Below, piece by piece: positions 12,901 to 27,900 of a stretch of 64,000 bases of DNA. Numbering within the stretch: the first letter of the stretch is position 1; every line of letters starts with the position of its first letter. A program made the translations under genes and the position numbers. The notes below the pieces were generated by a model. It saw nothing but the letters and a program-made list of their open reading frames with translations, did no database searches and was not told the origin of the DNA. Source of the DNA: Terebella lapidaria (taxonomy: Eukaryota; Annelida; Polychaeta; Terebellida; Terebellidae); contig OX424561.1 of the NCBI GenBank assembly GCA_949152475.1, positions 1,116,001 to 1,180,000 of the forward strand, in the 5' to 3' direction.

Positions 12901-15900
12901 CTATCTGACAGTTATCATGTTCTACAGTACAGCTGGCGTGGCAGGTGCCCCTTGTGTACAATACTCACTGTTAAACAGTCACTAGTTGTAATATCATTGG
13001 ACGCCCTATCTGACAGTTATCATGTTCTACAGTACAGCTGGCGTGGCAGGTGTCCCTTGTGTACAATACTCACTGTTAAACAGTCACTAGTTGTAATATC
13101 ATTGGACGCCCTATCTGACAGTTATCATGTTCTACAGTACAGCTGGCGTGGCAGGTGTCCCTTGTGTACAATACTCACTGTTAAACAGTCACTAGTTGTA
13201 ATATCATTGGACGCCCTATCTGACAGTTATCATGTTCTACAGTACAGCTGGCGTGGCAGGTGTCCCTTGTGTACAATACTCACTGTTAAACAGTCACTAG
13301 TTGTAATATCATTGGACGCCCTATCTGACAGTTATCATGTTCTACAGTACAGCTGGCGTGGCAGGTGTCCCTTGTGTACAATACTCACTGTTAAACAGTC
13401 ACTAGTGGGTTGAAATGACCAATTATTGTCTGTATTTAAATCAATGTTAAATTGGGCAACTTCGGGTGTGCGTTTCACCTTTCCAAAAAAAAATTAGGGC
13501 TTAACGATTGACAGGGTGTGATAGTATAATCATAGTACTTCAATAAAATCTAGGTCACTATAGAGCATGATAGTACCAATTTTTCATAAAACGACGTTGA
13601 ACAGGACCCCTGTCAATTTAGCTCGTTTTCAGATCGCAATTGCCGACATAGCATACATTCAGCAAAACCTTTCTCTACTCCAAATCCCGGGGAATACCAT
13701 CGGAATTTTTGCTTTTCCCAAAACCAGACTTCCACACGCGCAAAATAAACCAGCACGTGGATCAATATCGCTTCGCGTTGTCTCCCTAGGCAACCATACA
13801 TCTGGCGAAATGACGTCACTTAAAACGGAATCCTCAATGTGTGAGGCATCCCCAGGTCTATTCCTGGCTTCCACCCTTCATATATAAGATATTGTGAATA
13901 GAGACTTGATACTCTACTATGAGGTAGAGTGACATATGGCCAGTCAGGACATAAAATATCTACTTCATATCTCATTGCGTTCTCATGTAACAGCACAATT
14001 CATACCGGTACCCCCTAGTGCTGAAAATCACCAATGGAGCACTATATCAAACGTTTATTGTTCAACAGCCAATTGAGTTTTCCTAAGATATGTTTCAAAT
14101 TTTCAGGATTGATACATGATGTGATTGCAATTAGCACTGTATACAATTTGGTGAAATATTTCTTAGCTGAGTAACATTATTTTGAACAAATTCTAACGAA
14201 AAATACATATTAATTCAAAAAGAAACGCAATATATTGTTTGTGAAGCATAGCAAAAACTACAAAAACTTGCAAAAACCAGCTTATTAGGTTTTAAGCAAC
14301 TGATATTTATGATGTAGATGCACACTGTAAGGTCCAGTGCTATATCCACGCGACGAGGCATGCTATTCATGAGTCTCGGATGCGCCGCCAGGCCGACCCA
14401 TTTTTGGTCAATTGCAACCTCGGGGCGGGGGGGGGGGGGGGGGGGGTGTTCCACAGTGTGTGGGCTCTCAGTCGGCCTCGAGTAAATCCTGTATAATGAT
14501 AATTTTTATTTCGTACACAAATTTGTACACATAGTTACATATTTCTTCCAATAAGTGTGGAAGACAATTTCTCAATCATTGCCGTCAGTGTATTTAACAT
14601 GTAATTTTCCATTTCCCTTGGAGCCCAGCCAAACATGCCAAAATATTCTTTAATTTGTATTAAATATATTCAGTGGTCACACAATTAATCATTTCATGCC
14701 TTTTCAAGTATCCTGATGCATGAAAAAATAAATTTCTGTGATTCCTTAAGGGTTGAAATGACCAATTATTGTCTGCATTTAAATCAATGTTAAATTGGGC
14801 AACTTCGGGTGTGCGTTTCACCTTTCCAAAAAAAAATTAGGGCTTAACGGTTGACAGGGTGTGATAGTATAATCATAGTACTTCAATAAAATCTAGGTCA
14901 CTATAGAGCATGATAGTACCAATTTTTCATAAAACGACGTTGAACAGGACCCCTGTCAATTTAGCTCGTTTTCAGATCGCAATTGCCGACATAGCATACA
15001 TTCAGCAAAACCTTTCTCTACTCCAAATCCCGGGGAATACCATCGGAATTTTTGCTTTTCCCAAAACCAGACTTCCACACGCGCAAAATAAACCAGCACG
15101 TGGATCAATATCGCTTCGCGTTGTCTCCCTAGGCAACCATACATCTGGCGAAATGACGTCACTTAAAACGGAATCCTCAATGTGTGAGGCATCCCCAGGT
15201 CTATTCCTGGCTTCCACCCTAGTTGTAATATCATTGAACGCCCTATCTGACAGTTATCATGTTCTACAGTACAGCTGGCATGGCAGGTGTCCCTTGTGTA
15301 CAATACTCACTGTTAAACAGTCACTAGTTGTAATATCATTGGACGCCCTATCTGACAGTTATCATGTTCTACAGTACAGCTGGCATGGCAGGTGTCCCTT
15401 GTGTACAATACTCACTGTTAAACAGTCACTAGTTGTAATATCATTGGACGCCCTATCTGACAGTTATCATGTTCTACAGTACAGCTGGCGTGGCAGGTGT
15501 CCCTTGTGTACAATACTCACTGTTACATAGTCACTAGTTGTAATATCATTGGACGCCCTATCTGACAGTTATCATGTTCTACAGTACAGCTGGCGTGGCA
15601 GGTGTCCCTTGTGTACAATACTCACTGTTAAACAGTCACTAGTTGTAATATCATTGGACGCCCTATCTGACAGTTATCATGTTCTACAGTACAGCTGGCG
15701 TGGCAGGTGTCCCTTGTGTACAATACTCACTGTTAAACAGTCACTAGTTGTAATATCATTGGACGCCCTATCTGACAGTTATCATGTTCTACAGTACAGC
15801 TGGCGTGGCAGGTGCCCCTTGTGTACAATACTCACTGTTAAACAGTCACTAGTTGTAATATCATTGGACGCCCTATCTGACAGTTATCATGTTCTACAGT

Positions 15901-18900
15901 ACAGCTGGCGTGGCAGGTGTCCCTTGTGTACAATACTCACTGTTAAACAGTCACTAGTTGTAATATCATTGGACGCCCTATCTGACAGTTATCATGTTCT
16001 ACAGTACAGCTGGCATGGCAGGTGCCCCTTGTGTACAATACTCACTGTTAAACAGTCACTAGTTGTAATATCATTGGACGCCCTATCTGACAGTTATCAT
16101 GTTCTACAGTACAGCTGGCATGGCAGGTGTCCCTTGTGTACAATAATCACTGTTAAACAGTCACTAGTTGTAATATCATTGGACGCCCTATCTGACAGTT
16201 ATCATGTTCTACAGTACAGCTGGCGTGGCAGGTGTCCCTTGTGTACAATACTCACTGTTAAACAGTCACTAGTTGTAATATCATTGGACGCCCTATCTGA
16301 CAGTTATCATGTTCTACAGTACAGCTGGCATGGCAGGTGTCCCTTGTGTACAATACTCACTGTTAAACAGTCACTAGTTGTAATATCATTGGACGCCCTA
16401 TCTGACAGTTATCATGTTCTACAGTACAGCTGGCGTGGCAGGTGTCCCTTGTGTACAATACTCACTGTTAAACAGTCACTAGTTGTAATATCATAGGACG
16501 CCCTATCTGACAGTTATCATGTTCTACAGTACAGCTGGCGTGGCAGGTGTCCCTTGTGTACAATACTCACTGTTAAACAGTCACTAGTTGTAATATCATT
16601 GGACGCCCTATCTGACAGTTATCATGTTCTACAGTACAGCTGGCGTGGCAGGTGTCCCTTGTGTACAATACTCACTGTTAAACAGTCACTAGTTGTAATA
16701 TCATTGGACGCCCTATCTGACAGTTATCATGTTCTACAGTACAGCTGGCGTGGCAGGTGTCCCTTGTGTACAATACTCACTGTTAAACAGTCACTAGTTG
16801 TAATATCATTGGACGCCCTATCTGACAGTTATCATGTTCTACAGTACAGCTGGCGTGGCAGGTGTCCCTTGTGTACAATACTCACTGTTAAACAGTCACT
16901 AGTTGTAATATCATTGGACGCCCTATCTGACAGTTATCATGTTCTACAGTACAGCTGGCATGGCAGGTGCCCCTTGTGTACAATACTCACTGTTAAACAG
17001 TCACTAGTTGTAATATCATTGGACGCCCTATCTGACAGTTATCATGTTGTTCTATAGTACAGCTGGCGTGGCAGGTGCCCCTTGTGTACAATACTCACTG
17101 TTGAACAGTCACTAGTTGTAATATCATTGGACGCCCTATCTGACAGTTATCATGTTCTACAGTACAGCTGGCATGGCAGGTGTCCCTTGTGTACAATACT
17201 CACTGTTAAACAGTCACTAGTTGTAATATCATTGGACGCCCTATCTGACAGTTATCATGTTGTTCTACAGTACAGCTGGCGTGGCAGGTGTCCCTTGTGT
17301 ACAATACTCACTGTTAAACAGTCACTAGTTGTAATATCATTGGACGCCCTATCTGACAGTTATGTTCTACAGTACAGCTGGCATGGCAGGTGTCCCTTGT
17401 GTACAATACTCACTGTTAAACAGTCACTAGTTGTAATATCATTGGACGCCCTATCTGACAGTTATCATGTTCTACAGTACAGCTGGCATGGCAGGTGTCC
17501 CTTGTGTACAATACTCACTGTTAAACAGTCACTAGTTGTAATATCATTGGACGCCCTATCTGACAGTTATGTTCTACAGTACAGCTGGCGTGGCAGGTGT
17601 CCCTTGTGTACAATACTCACTGTTAAACAGTCACTAGTTGTAATATCATTGGACGCCCTATCTGACAGTTATGTTCTACAGTACAGCTGGCATGGCAGGT
17701 GTCCCTTGTGTACAATACTCACTGTTAAACAGTCACTAGTTGTAATATCATTGGACGCCCTATCTGACAGTTATCATGTTCTACAGTACAGCTGGCATGG
17801 CAGGTGTCCCTTGTGTGCAATACTCACTGTTAAACAGTCACTAGTTGTAATATCATTGGACGCCCTATCTGACAGTTATCATGTTCTACAGTACAGCTGG
17901 CGTGGCAGGTGTCCCTTGTGTACAATACTCACTGTTAAACAGTCACTAGTTGTAATATCATTGAACGCCCTATCTGACAGTTATCATGTTCTACAGTACA
18001 GCTGGCGTGGCAGGTGTCCCTTGTGTACAATACTCACTGTTAAACAGTCACTAGTTGTAATATCATTGGACGCCCTATCTGACAGTTATCATGTTCTACA
18101 GTACAGCTGGCGTGGCAGGTGCCCCTTGTGTACAATACTCACTGTTAAACAGTCACTAGTTGTAATATCATTGGACGCCCTATCTGACAGTTATCATGTT
18201 CTACAGTACAGCTGGCGTGGCAGGTGTCCCTTGTGTACAATACTCACTGTTAAACAGTCACTAGTTGTAATATCATTGGACGCCCTATCTGACAGTTATC
18301 ATGTTCTACAGTACAGCTGGCATGGCAGGTGTCCCTTGTGTACAATACTCACTGTTAAACAGTCACTAGTTGTAATATCATTGGACGCCCTATCTGACAG
18401 TTATCATGTTCTACAGTACAGCTGGCGTGGCAGGTGCCCCTTGTGTACAATACTCACTGTTAAACAGTCACTAGTTGTAATATCATTGGACGCACTATCT
18501 GACAGTTATCATGTTCTACAGTACAGCTGGCGTGGCAGGTGCCCCTTGTGTACAATACTCACTGTTAAACAGTCACTAGTTGTAATATCATTGGATGCCC
18601 TATCTGACAGTTATCATGTTCTACAGTACAGCTGGCGTGGCAGGTGTCCCTTGTGTACAATACTCACTGTTAAACAGTCACTAGTTGTAATATCATTGGA
18701 CGCCCTATCTGACAGTTATCGTGTTCTACAGTACAGCTGGCGTGGCAGGTGTCCCTTGTGTACAATACTCACTGTTAAACAGTCACTAGTTGTAATATCA
18801 TTGGACGCCCTATCTGACAGTTATCATGTTCTACAGTACAGCTGGCGTGGCAGGTGTCCCTTGTGTACAATACTCACTGTTAAACAGTCACTAGTTGTAA

Positions 18901-21900
18901 TATCATTGAACGCTCTATCTGACAGTTATCATGTTCTACAGTACAGCTGGCGTGGCAGGTGTCCCTTGTGTACAATACTCACTGTTAAACAGTCACTAGT
19001 TGTAATATCATTGGACGCCCTATCTGACAGTTATCATGTTCTACAGTACAGCTGGCGTGGCAGGTGTCCCTTGTGTACAATACTCACTGTTAAACAGTCA
19101 CTAGTTGTAATATCATTGGACACCCTATCTGACAGTTATGTTGTTCTACAGTACAGCTGGCATGGCAGGTGCCCCTTGTGTACAATACTCACTGTAACAG
19201 TGAGTATTAAACAGTCACTAGTTGTAATATCATTGGACGCCCTATCTGACAGTTATCATGTTCTACAGTACAGCTGGCGTGGCAGGTGCCCCTTGTGTAC
19301 AATACTCACTGTTAAACAGTCACTAGTTGTAATATCATTGGACGCACTATCTGACAGTTATCATGTTCTACAGTACAGCTGGCGTGGCAGGTGTCCCTTG
19401 TGTACAATACTCACTGTTAAACAGTCACTAGTTGTAATATCATTGGACACCCTATCTGACAGTTATCATGTTGTTCTACAGTACAGCTGGCGTGGCAGGT
19501 GTCCCTTGTGTACAATACTCACTGTTAAACAGTCACTAGTTGTAATATCATTGGACGCCCTATCTGACAGTTATCATGTTCTACAGTACAGCTGGCGTGG
19601 CAGGTGTCCCTTGTGTACAATACTCACTGTTAAACAGTCACTAGTTGTAATATCATTGAACGCCCTATCTGACAGTTATCATGTTCTACAGTACAGCTGG
19701 CGTGGCAGGTGTCCCTTGTGTACAATACTCACTGTTAAACAGTCACTAGTTGTAATATCATTGGACGCCCTATCTGACAGTTATCATGTTCTACAGTACA
19801 GCTGGCGTGGCAGGTGCCCCTTGTGTACAATACTCACTGTTAAACAGTCACTAGTTGTAATATCATTGGACGCACTATCTGACAGTTATCATGTTCTACA
19901 GTACAGCTGGCGTGGCAGGTGTCCCTTGTGTACAATACTCACTGTTAAACAGTCACTAGTTGTAATATCATTGGACACCCTATCTGACAGTTATCATGTT
20001 GTTCTACAGTACAGCTGGCATGGCAGGTGCCCCTTGTGTACAATACTCACTGTTAAACAGTCACTAGTTGTAATATCATTGGACGCCCTATCTGACAGTT
20101 ATCATGTTCTACAGTACAGCTGGCGTGGCAGGTGCCCCTTGTGTACAATACTCACTGTTAAACAGTCACTAGTTGTAATATCATTGGACGCCCTATCTGA
20201 CAGTTATCATGTTTTACAGTACAGCTGGCGTGGCAGGTGTCCCTTGTGTACAATACTCACTGTTAAACAGTCACTAGTTGTAATATCATTGGACGCCCTA
20301 TCTGACAGTTATCATGTTCTACAGTACAGCTGGCGTGGCAGGTGTCCCTTGTGTACAATACTCACTGTTAAACAGTCACTAGTTGTAATATCATTGGACG
20401 CCCTATCTGACAGTTATCATGTTCTACAGTACAGCTGGCATGGCAGGTGTCCCTTGTGTACAATACTCACTGTTAAACAGTCACTAGTTGTAATATCATT
20501 GGACGCCCTATCTGACAGTTATCATGTTTTACAGTACAGCTGGCGTGGCAGGTGTCCCTTGTGTACAATACTCACTGTTACATAGTCTCTAGTTGTAATA
20601 TCATTGGACGCCCTATCTGACAGTTATCATGTTCTACAGTACAGCTGGCGTGGCAGGTGTCCCTTGTGTACAATACTCACTGTTAAACAGTCACTAGTTG
20701 TAATATCATTGCACGCCCTATCTGACAGTTATCATGTTCTACAGTACAGCTGGCGTGGCAGGTGTCCCTTGTGTACAATACTCACTGTTAAACAGTCACT
20801 AGTTGTAATATCATTGGACGCCCTATCTGACAGTTATCATGTTGTTCTACAGTACAGCTGGCATGGCAGGTGTCCCTTGTGTACAATACTCACTGTTAAA
20901 CAGTCACTAGTTGTAATATCATTGCACGCCCTATCTGACAGTTATCATGTTGTTCTACAGTACAGCTGGCGTGGCAGGTGTCCCTTGTGTACAATACTCA
21001 CTGTTAAACAGTCACTAGTTGTAATATCATTGGACGCCCTATCTGACAGTTATCATGTTCTACAGTACAGCTGGCGTGGCAGGTGTCCCTTGTGTACAAT
21101 ACTCACTGTTAAACAGTCACTAGTTGTAATATCATTGCACGCCCTATCTGACAGTTATCATGTTGTTCTACAGTACAGCTGGCGTGGCAGGTGTCCCTTG
21201 TGTACAATACTCACTGTTAAACAGTCACTAGTTGTAATATCATTGCACGCCCTATCTGACAGTTATCATGTTGTTCTACAGTACAGCTGGCGTGGCAGGT
21301 GTCCCTTGTGTACAATACTCACTGTTAAACAGTCACTAGTTGTAATATCATTGGACGCCCTATCTGACAGTTATCATGTTGTTCTACAGTACAGCTGGCG
21401 TGGCAGGTGTCCCTTGTGTACAATACTCACTGTTAAACAGTCACTAGTTGTAATATCATTGGACGCCCTATCTGACAGTTATCATGTTCTACACTACAGC
21501 TGGCGTGGCAGGTGTCCCATGTGTACAATACTCACTGTTAAACAGTCACTAGTTGTAATATCATTGGACGCCCTATCTGACAGTTATCATGTTCTACAGT
21601 ACAGCTGGCGTGGCAGGTGTCCCATGTGTACAATACTCACTGTTAAACAGTCACTAGTTGTAATATCATTGGACGCCCTATCTGACAGTTATCATGTTCT
21701 ACAGTACAGCTGGCGTGGCAGGTGCCCCTTGTGTACAATACTCACTGTTAAACAGTCACTAGTTGTAATATCATTGGACGCCCTATCTGACAGTTATCAT
21801 GTTCTACAGTACAGCTGGCGTGGCAGGTGTCCCTTGTGTACAATACTCACTGTTAAACAGTCACTAGTTGTAATATCATTGGACGCCCTATCTGACAGTT

Positions 21901-24900
21901 ATCATGTTGTTCTACAGTACAGCTGGCGTGGCAGGTGCCCCTTGTGTACAATACTCACTGTTAAACAGTCACTAGTTGTAATATCATTGGACGCCCTATC
22001 TGACAGTTATCATGTTCTACAGTACAGCTGGCATGGCAGGTGTCCCTTGTGTACAATACTCACTGTTAAACAGTCACTAGTTGTAATATCATTGGACGCC
22101 CTATCTGACAGTTATCATGTTCTACAGTACAGCTGGCGTGGCAGGTGTCCCTTGTGTACAATACTCACTGTTAAACAGTCACTAGTTGTAATATCATTGG
22201 ACGCCCTATCTGACAGTTATCACGTTCTACAGTACAGCTGGCGTGGCAGGTGCCCCTTGTGTACAATACTCACTGTTAAACAGTCACTAGTTGTAATATC
22301 ATTGGACGCCCTATCTGACAGTTATCATGTTTTACAGTACAGCTGGCATGGCAGGTGTCCCTTGTGTGCAATACTCACTGTTAAACAGTCACTAGTTGTA
22401 ATATCATTGGACGCCCTATCTGACAGTTATCATGTTCTACAGTACAGCTGGCGTGGCAGGTGTCCCTTGTGTACAATACTCACTGTTAAACAGTCACTAG
22501 TTGTAATATCATTGAACGCCCTATCTGACAGTTATCATGTTCTACAGTACAGCTGGCGTGGCAGGTGTCCCTTGTGTACAATACTCACTGTTAAACAGTC
22601 ACTAGTTGTAATATCATTGGACGCCCTATCTGACAGTTATCATGTTCTACAGTACAGCTGGCGTGGCAGGTGCCCCTTGTGTACAATACTCACTGTTAAA
22701 CAGTCACTAGTTGTAATATCATTGGACGCCCTATCTGACAGTTATCATGTTCTACAGTACAGCTGGCGTGGCAGGTGTCCCTTGTGTACAATACTCACTG
22801 TTAAACAGTCACTAGTTGTAATATCATTGGACGCCCTATCTGACAGTTATCATGTTCTACAGTACAGCTGGCATGGCAGGTGTCCCTTGTGTACAATACT
22901 CACTGTTAAACAGTCACTAGTTGTAATATCATTGGACGCCCTATCTGACAGTTATCATGTTCTACAGTACAGCTGGCGTGGCAGGTGCCCCTTGTGTACA
23001 ATACTCACTGTTAAACAGTCACTAGTTGTAATATCATTGGACGCACTATCTGACAGTTATCATGTTCTACAGTACAGCTGGCGTGGCAGGTGCCCCTTGT
23101 GTACAATACTCACTGTTAAACAGTCACTAGTTGTAATATCATTGGATGCCCTATCTGACAGTTATCATGTTCTACAGTACAGCTGGCGTGGCAGGTGTCC
23201 CTTGTGTACAATACTCACTGTTAAACAGTCACTAGTTGTAATATCATTGGACGCCCTATCTGACAGTTATCGTGTTCTACAGTACAGCTGGCGTGGCAGG
23301 TGTCCCTTGTGTACAATACTCACTGTTAAACAGTCACTAGTTGTAATATCATTGGACGCCCTATCTGACAGTTATCATGTTCTACAGTACAGCTGGCGTG
23401 GCAGGTGTCCCTTGTGTACAATACTCACTGTTAAACAGTCACTAGTTGTAATATCATTGAACGCTCTATCTGACAGTTATCATGTTCTACAGTACAGCTG
23501 GCGTGGCAGGTGTCCCTTGTGTACAATACTCACTGTTAAACAGTCACTAGTTGTAATATCATTGGACGCCCTATCTGACAGTTATCATGTTCTACAGTAC
23601 AGCTGGCGTGGCAGGTGTCCCTTGTGTACAATACTCACTGTTAAACAGTCACTAGTTGTAATATCATTGGACACCCTATCTGACAGTTATGTTGTTCTAC
23701 AGTACAGCTGGCATGGCAGGTGCCCCTTGTGTACAATACTCACTGTAACAGTGAGTATTAAACAGTCACTAGTTGTAATATCATTGGACGCCCTATCTGA
23801 CAGTTATCATGTTCTACAGTACAGCTGGCGTGGCAGGTGCCCCTTGTGTACAATACTCACTGTTAAACAGTCACTAGTTGTAATATCATTGGACGCACTA
23901 TCTGACAGTTATCATGTTCTACAGTACAGCTGGCGTGGCAGGTGTCCCTTGTGTACAATACTCACTGTTAAACAGTCACTAGTTGTAATATCATTGGACA
24001 CCCTATCTGACAGTTATCATGTTGTTCTACAGTACAGCTGGCGTGGCAGGTGTCCCTTGTGTACAATACTCACTGTTAAACAGTCACTAGTTGTAATATC
24101 ATTGGACGCCCTATCTGACAGTTATCATGTTCTACAGTACAGCTGGCGTGGCAGGTGTCCCTTGTGTACAATACTCACTGTTAAACAGTCACTAGTTGTA
24201 ATATCATTGAACGCCCTATCTGACAGTTATCATGTTCTACAGTACAGCTGGCGTGGCAGGTGTCCCTTGTGTACAATACTCACTGTTAAACAGTCACTAG
24301 TTGTAATATCATTGGACGCCCTATCTGACAGTTATCATGTTCTACAGTACAGCTGGCGTGGCAGGTGCCCCTTGTGTACAATACTCACTGTTAAACAGTC
24401 ACTAGTTGTAATATCATTGGACGCACTATCTGACAGTTATCATGTTCTACAGTACAGCTGGCGTGGCAGGTGTCCCTTGTGTACAATACTCACTGTTAAA
24501 CAGTCACTAGTTGTAATATCATTGGACACCCTATCTGACAGTTATCATGTTGTTCTACAGTACAGCTGGCATGGCAGGTGCCCCTTGTGTACAATACTCA
24601 CTGTTAAACAGTCACTAGTTGTAATATCATTGGACGCCCTATCTGACAGTTATCATGTTCTACAGTACAGCTGGCGTGGCAGGTGCCCCTTGTGTACAAT
24701 ACTCACTGTTAAACAGTCACTAGTTGTAATATCATTGGACGCCCTATCTGACAGTTATCATGTTTTACAGTACAGCTGGCGTGGCAGGTGTCCCTTGTGT
24801 ACAATACTCACTGTTAAACAGTCACTAGTTGTAATATCATTGGACGCCCTATCTGACAGTTATCATGTTCTACAGTACAGCTGGCGTGGCAGGTGTCCCT

Positions 24901-27900
24901 TGTGTACAATACTCACTGTTAAACAGTCACTAGTTGTAATATCATTGGACGCCCTATCTGACAGTTATCATGTTCTACAGTACAGCTGGCATGGCAGGTG
25001 TCCCTTGTGTACAATACTCACTGTTAAACAGTCACTAGTTGTAATATCATTGGACGCCCTATCTGACAGTTATCATGTTTTACAGTACAGCTGGCGTGGC
25101 AGGTGTCCCTTGTGTACAATACTCACTGTTACATAGTCTCTAGTTGTAATATCATTGGACGCCCTATCTGACAGTTATCATGTTCTACAGTACAGCTGGC
25201 GTGGCAGGTGTCCCTTGTGTACAATACTCACTGTTAAACAGTCACTAGTTGTAATATCATTGCACGCCCTATCTGACAGTTATCATGTTCTACAGTACAG
25301 CTGGCGTGGCAGGTGTCCCTTGTGTACAATACTCACTGTTAAACAGTCACTAGTTGTAATATCATTGGACGCCCTATCTGACAGTTATCATGTTGTTCTA
25401 CAGTACAGCTGGCATGGCAGGTGTCCCTTGTGTACAATACTCACTGTTAAACAGTCACTAGTTGTAATATCATTGCACGCCCTATCTGACAGTTATCATG
25501 TTGTTCTACAGTACAGCTGGCGTGGCAGGTGTCCCTTGTGTACAATACTCACTGTTAAACAGTCACTAGTTGTAATATCATTGGACGCCCTATCTGACAG
25601 TTATCATGTTCTACAGTACAGCTGGCGTGGCAGGTGTCCCTTGTGTACAATACTCACTGTTAAACAGTCACTAGTTGTAATATCATTGCACGCCCTATCT
25701 GACAGTTATCATGTTGTTCTACAGTACAGCTGGCGTGGCAGGTGTCCCTTGTGTACAATACTCACTGTTAAACAGTCACTAGTTGTAATATCATTGCACG
25801 CCCTATCTGACAGTTATCATGTTGTTCTACAGTACAGCTGGCGTGGCAGGTGTCCCTTGTGTACAATACTCACTGTTAAACAGTCACTAGTTGTAATATC
25901 ATTGGACGCCCTATCTGACAGTTATCATGTTGTTCTACAGTACAGCTGGCGTGGCAGGTGTCCCTTGTGTACAATACTCACTGTTAAACAGTCACTAGTT
26001 GTAATATCATTGGACGCCCTATCTGACAGTTATCATGTTCTACACTACAGCTGGCGTGGCAGGTGTCCCATGTGTACAATACTCACTGTTAAACAGTCAC
26101 TAGTTGTAATATCATTGGACGCCCTATCTGACAGTTATCATGTTCTACAGTACAGCTGGCGTGGCAGGTGTCCCATGTGTACAATACTCACTGTTAAACA
26201 GTCACTAGTTGTAATATCATTGGACGCCCTATCTGACAGTTATCATGTTCTACAGTACAGCTGGCGTGGCAGGTGCCCCTTGTGTACAATACTCACTGTT
26301 AAACAGTCACTAGTTGTAATATCATTGGACGCCCTATCTGACAGTTATCATGTTCTACAGTACAGCTGGCGTGGCAGGTGTCCCTTGTGTACAATACTCA
26401 CTGTTAAACAGTCACTAGTTGTAATATCATTGGACGCCCTATCTGACAGTTATCATGTTGTTCTACAGTACAGCTGGCGTGGCAGGTGCCCCTTGTGTAC
26501 AATACTCACTGTTAAACAGTCACTAGTTGTAATATCATTGGACGCCCTATCTGACAGTTATCATGTTCTACAGTACAGCTGGCATGGCAGGTGTCCCTTG
26601 TGTACAATACTCACTGTTAAACAGTCACTAGTTGTAATATCATTGGACGCCCTATCTGACAGTTATCATGTTCTACAGTACAGCTGGCGTGGCAGGTGTC
26701 CCTTGTGTACAATACTCACTGTTAAACAGTCACTAGTTGTAATATCATTGGACGCCCTATCTGACAGTTATCACGTTCTACAGTACAGCTGGCGTGGCAG
26801 GTGCCCCTTGTGTACAATACTCACTGTTAAACAGTCACTAGTTGTAATATCATTGGACGCCCTATCTGACAGTTATCATGTTGTTCTACAGTACAGCTGG
26901 CGTGGCAGGTGTCCCTTGTGTACAATACTCACTGTTAAACAGTCACTAGTTGTAATATCATTGGACGCCCTATCTGACAGTTATCATGTTCTACAGTACA
27001 GCTGGCGTGGCAGGTGCCCCTTGTGTACAATACTCACTGTTAAACAGTCACTAGTTGTAATATCATTGGACGCCCTATCTGACAGTTATCATGTTCTACA
27101 GTACAGCTGGCGTAGCAGGTGTCCCTTGTGTACAATACTCACTGTTAAACAGTCACTAGTTGTAATATCATTGGATGCCCTATCTGACAGTGATCATGTT
27201 CTACAGTACAGCTGGCATGGCAGGTGTCCCTTGTGTACAATACTCACTGTTAAACAGTCACTAGTTGTAATATCATTGGACGCCCTATCTGACAGTTATC
27301 ATGTTCTACAGTACAGCTGGCGTGGCAGGTGTCCCTTGTGTACAATACTCACTGTTAAACAGTCACTAGTTGTAATATCATTGGACGCCCTATCTGACAG
27401 TTATCATGTTGTTCTACAGTACAGCTGGCGTAGCAGGTGCCCCTTGTGTACAATACTCACTGTTAAACAGTCACTAGTTGTAATATCATTGGACGCCCTA
27501 TCTGACAGTTATCATGTTGTTCTACAGTACAGCTGGCGTGGCAGGTGTCCCTTGTGTACAATACTCACTGTTAAACAGTCACTAGTTGTAATATCATTGG
27601 ACGCCCTATCTGACAGTTATCATGTTCTACAGTACAGCTGGCGTGGCAGGTGTCCCTTGTGTACAATACTCACTGTTAAACAGTCACTAGTTGTAATATC
27701 ATTGGACGCCCTATCTGACAGTTATCATGTTCTACAGTACAGCTGGCGTGGCAGGTGTCCCTTGTGTACAATACTCACTGTTAAACAGTCACTAGTTGTA
27801 ATATCATTGGACGCCCTATCTGACAGTTATCATGTTCTACAGTACAGCTGGCGTGGCAGGTGTCCCTTGTGTACAATACTCACTGTTAAACAGTCACTAG

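Noticed and set aside
13567-13887. 106-codon frame in each terminal repeat of the 13407-15218 element
   Set aside because: The frame is identical in both terminal repeats, shows no recognisable domain and runs into flanking satellite in the second copy. Treated as noncoding terminal-repeat sequence.
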